5,487 nt of DNA, from NCBI GenBank assembly GCA_023128875.1, contig JAGMDB010000009.1:1-5487 (forward strand). Reading direction: 5' to 3'. Source of the stretch: Dehalococcoidia bacterium. Its GTDB lineage: Bacteria > Chloroflexota > Dehalococcoidia > GIF9 > AB-539-J10. Of this stretch, positions 5,112 to 5,487 are shown one piece after another. The notes below the pieces were generated by a model. It searched no databases, was not told the origin of the DNA, and saw only the letters and a program-made list of their open reading frames with translations. How positions within the stretch are numbered: the first letter of the stretch is position 1; every line of letters starts with the position of its first letter. Both the position numbers and the translations under genes were made by a program.

Positions 5112-5432
5112 ATTTACGCTATTATTGAAGCAAGCGGCAAACAATATAAGGTTATCCCCAAACAAACCATAAAGGTTGACCGCTTAGATGTAACTGAAGG
5201 GGATAAGGTTGAACTGGGCAATGTATTGTTTATTAGCGACAATGGAAACTCACTAATAGGCAATCCAATTATCAAAGGTGCCAAAGTTATAGCTACCTCT
5301 TTGGGAGAAATCAAGGGGGACAAGATAATAGTATTTAAGTACAAGTCCAAGGTTCGGTATCACAAAAAGACAGGACATCGGCAGGTTTATACCACATTAT
5401 CAATAGATGAAATTGTTAAACCAGGAGAATAA
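5112..5432 (+). CDS. rplU: 50S ribosomal protein bL21, apparent ATT start
   Basis: 106 residues, the normal size for bL21, which binds 23S rRNA in the large subunit. The N-terminus aligns with the family pattern M-YAIIE-x-GGKQY, here YAIIEASGKQYKV at 2-14. The C-terminal signature is FKYKSKVRYHKKTGHRQ (75-91). The in-frame codon directly before TYR 2 is ATT. Upstream in frame there is no ATG, GTG or TTG back to the TGA at 5058-5060, which lies inside the promoter. The first ordinary start is TTG 5226 (codon 39), which would delete a third of the protein including the conserved GKQY region. I therefore annotate ATT 5112 as the start, fed by a full-strength Shine-Dalgarno site. A base error (ATG read as ATT) is the main alternative. 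It is followed 2 nt later by rpmA, as in most bacteria. Confidence 0.92.
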   Translation: MYAIIEASGKQYKVIPKQTIKVDRLDVTEGDKVELGNVLFISDNGNSLIGNPIIKGAKVIATSLGEIKGDKIIVFKYKSKVRYHKKTGHRQVYTTLSIDEIVKPGE

Positions 5433-5434
5433 AG

Positions 5435-5487
5435 ATGGCACACAAAAAAGGTGGTGGCAGTACACGGGGTGGCCGCGATAGCCAGGC
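5435..5487 (+). CDS. rpmA: 50S ribosomal protein bL27, N-terminal fragment
   Basis: Partial: 17 full codons are visible and the rest lies beyond the right edge. The N-terminus MAHKKGGGSTRGGRDSQ is the unmistakable flexible bL27 tail that reaches toward the peptidyl transferase centre. It starts directly with MAHKKG, so it lacks the cleavable extension known from Firmicutes-type bL27. Gly replaces the common Asn in GSTRNGRDS. ATG 5435 is 2 nt after the rplU stop. Its ribosome site AGGAG (5423-5427) lies within the last rplU codons, so translation is probably coupled to rplU. Confidence 0.95.
   Translation, partial: MAHKKGGGSTRGGRDSQ

Noticed and set aside
5226..5432. rplU starting at TTG 5226
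   Set aside because: This would remove 38 conserved residues including GKQY; the frame continues upstream to ATT 5112 with a perfect ribosome site.

Overview
The window looks like a piece of a bacterial chromosome, probably from Chloroflexota and possibly Dehalococcoidia. I base this on overall resemblance of the prepilin peptidase, the bL21 sequence, the coiled-coil protein and the Asp-box surface protein to what I remember of that group. No marker settles it and no search was run. Most genes have clear Shine-Dalgarno sites and sigma70-type promoters. Base composition is moderate, with GC-rich palindromic repeats between genes.

Layout, left to right. (1) Positions 1-446, minus strand: the N-terminal 148 codons of an exported protein with a signal peptide and an Asp-box-like motif; it runs off the left edge. 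(2) Positions 447-840: its long upstream region, with two TTGACA promoters, a near-perfect Shine-Dalgarno site, a 63-codon upstream ORF and several perfect hairpins. (3) Positions 842-1024 and 1793-2021: two blocks of GC-rich palindromic repeats that share long direct repeats and flank a response-regulator gene (1043-1717, minus). This NarL/LuxR-type protein has Gly where the phosphorylated Asp should be. (4) Positions 1977-2576, minus: a helical, charged protein of unknown function whose last codons lie in repeat DNA. (5) Positions 2709-4121, plus: a likely two-gene operon of a metallo-beta-lactamase-fold hydrolase and an unrecognised conserved-looking protein. (6) Positions 4130-4921, minus: a complete type IV prepilin peptidase, convergent with the operon and only 8 bp from it. 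(7) Positions 5057-5487, plus: the promoter and start of the rplU-rpmA operon (ribosomal proteins bL21 and bL27). rplU appears to start at an ATT codon.

How the genes relate: rplU-rpmA is a standard housekeeping pair. The prepilin peptidase would process type IV pilin-like precursors encoded elsewhere. The hydrolase and its partner are probably co-transcribed, but their substrate is unknown. The response regulator has no kinase beside it and probably does not use ordinary phosphorylation.

I do not see a clearly new multi-gene system. The observations most worth checking are the ATT start of rplU, the phosphorylation-deficient receiver, the structured leader with its upstream ORF, and the repeat blocks that flank the regulator and supply the end of a neighbouring gene.
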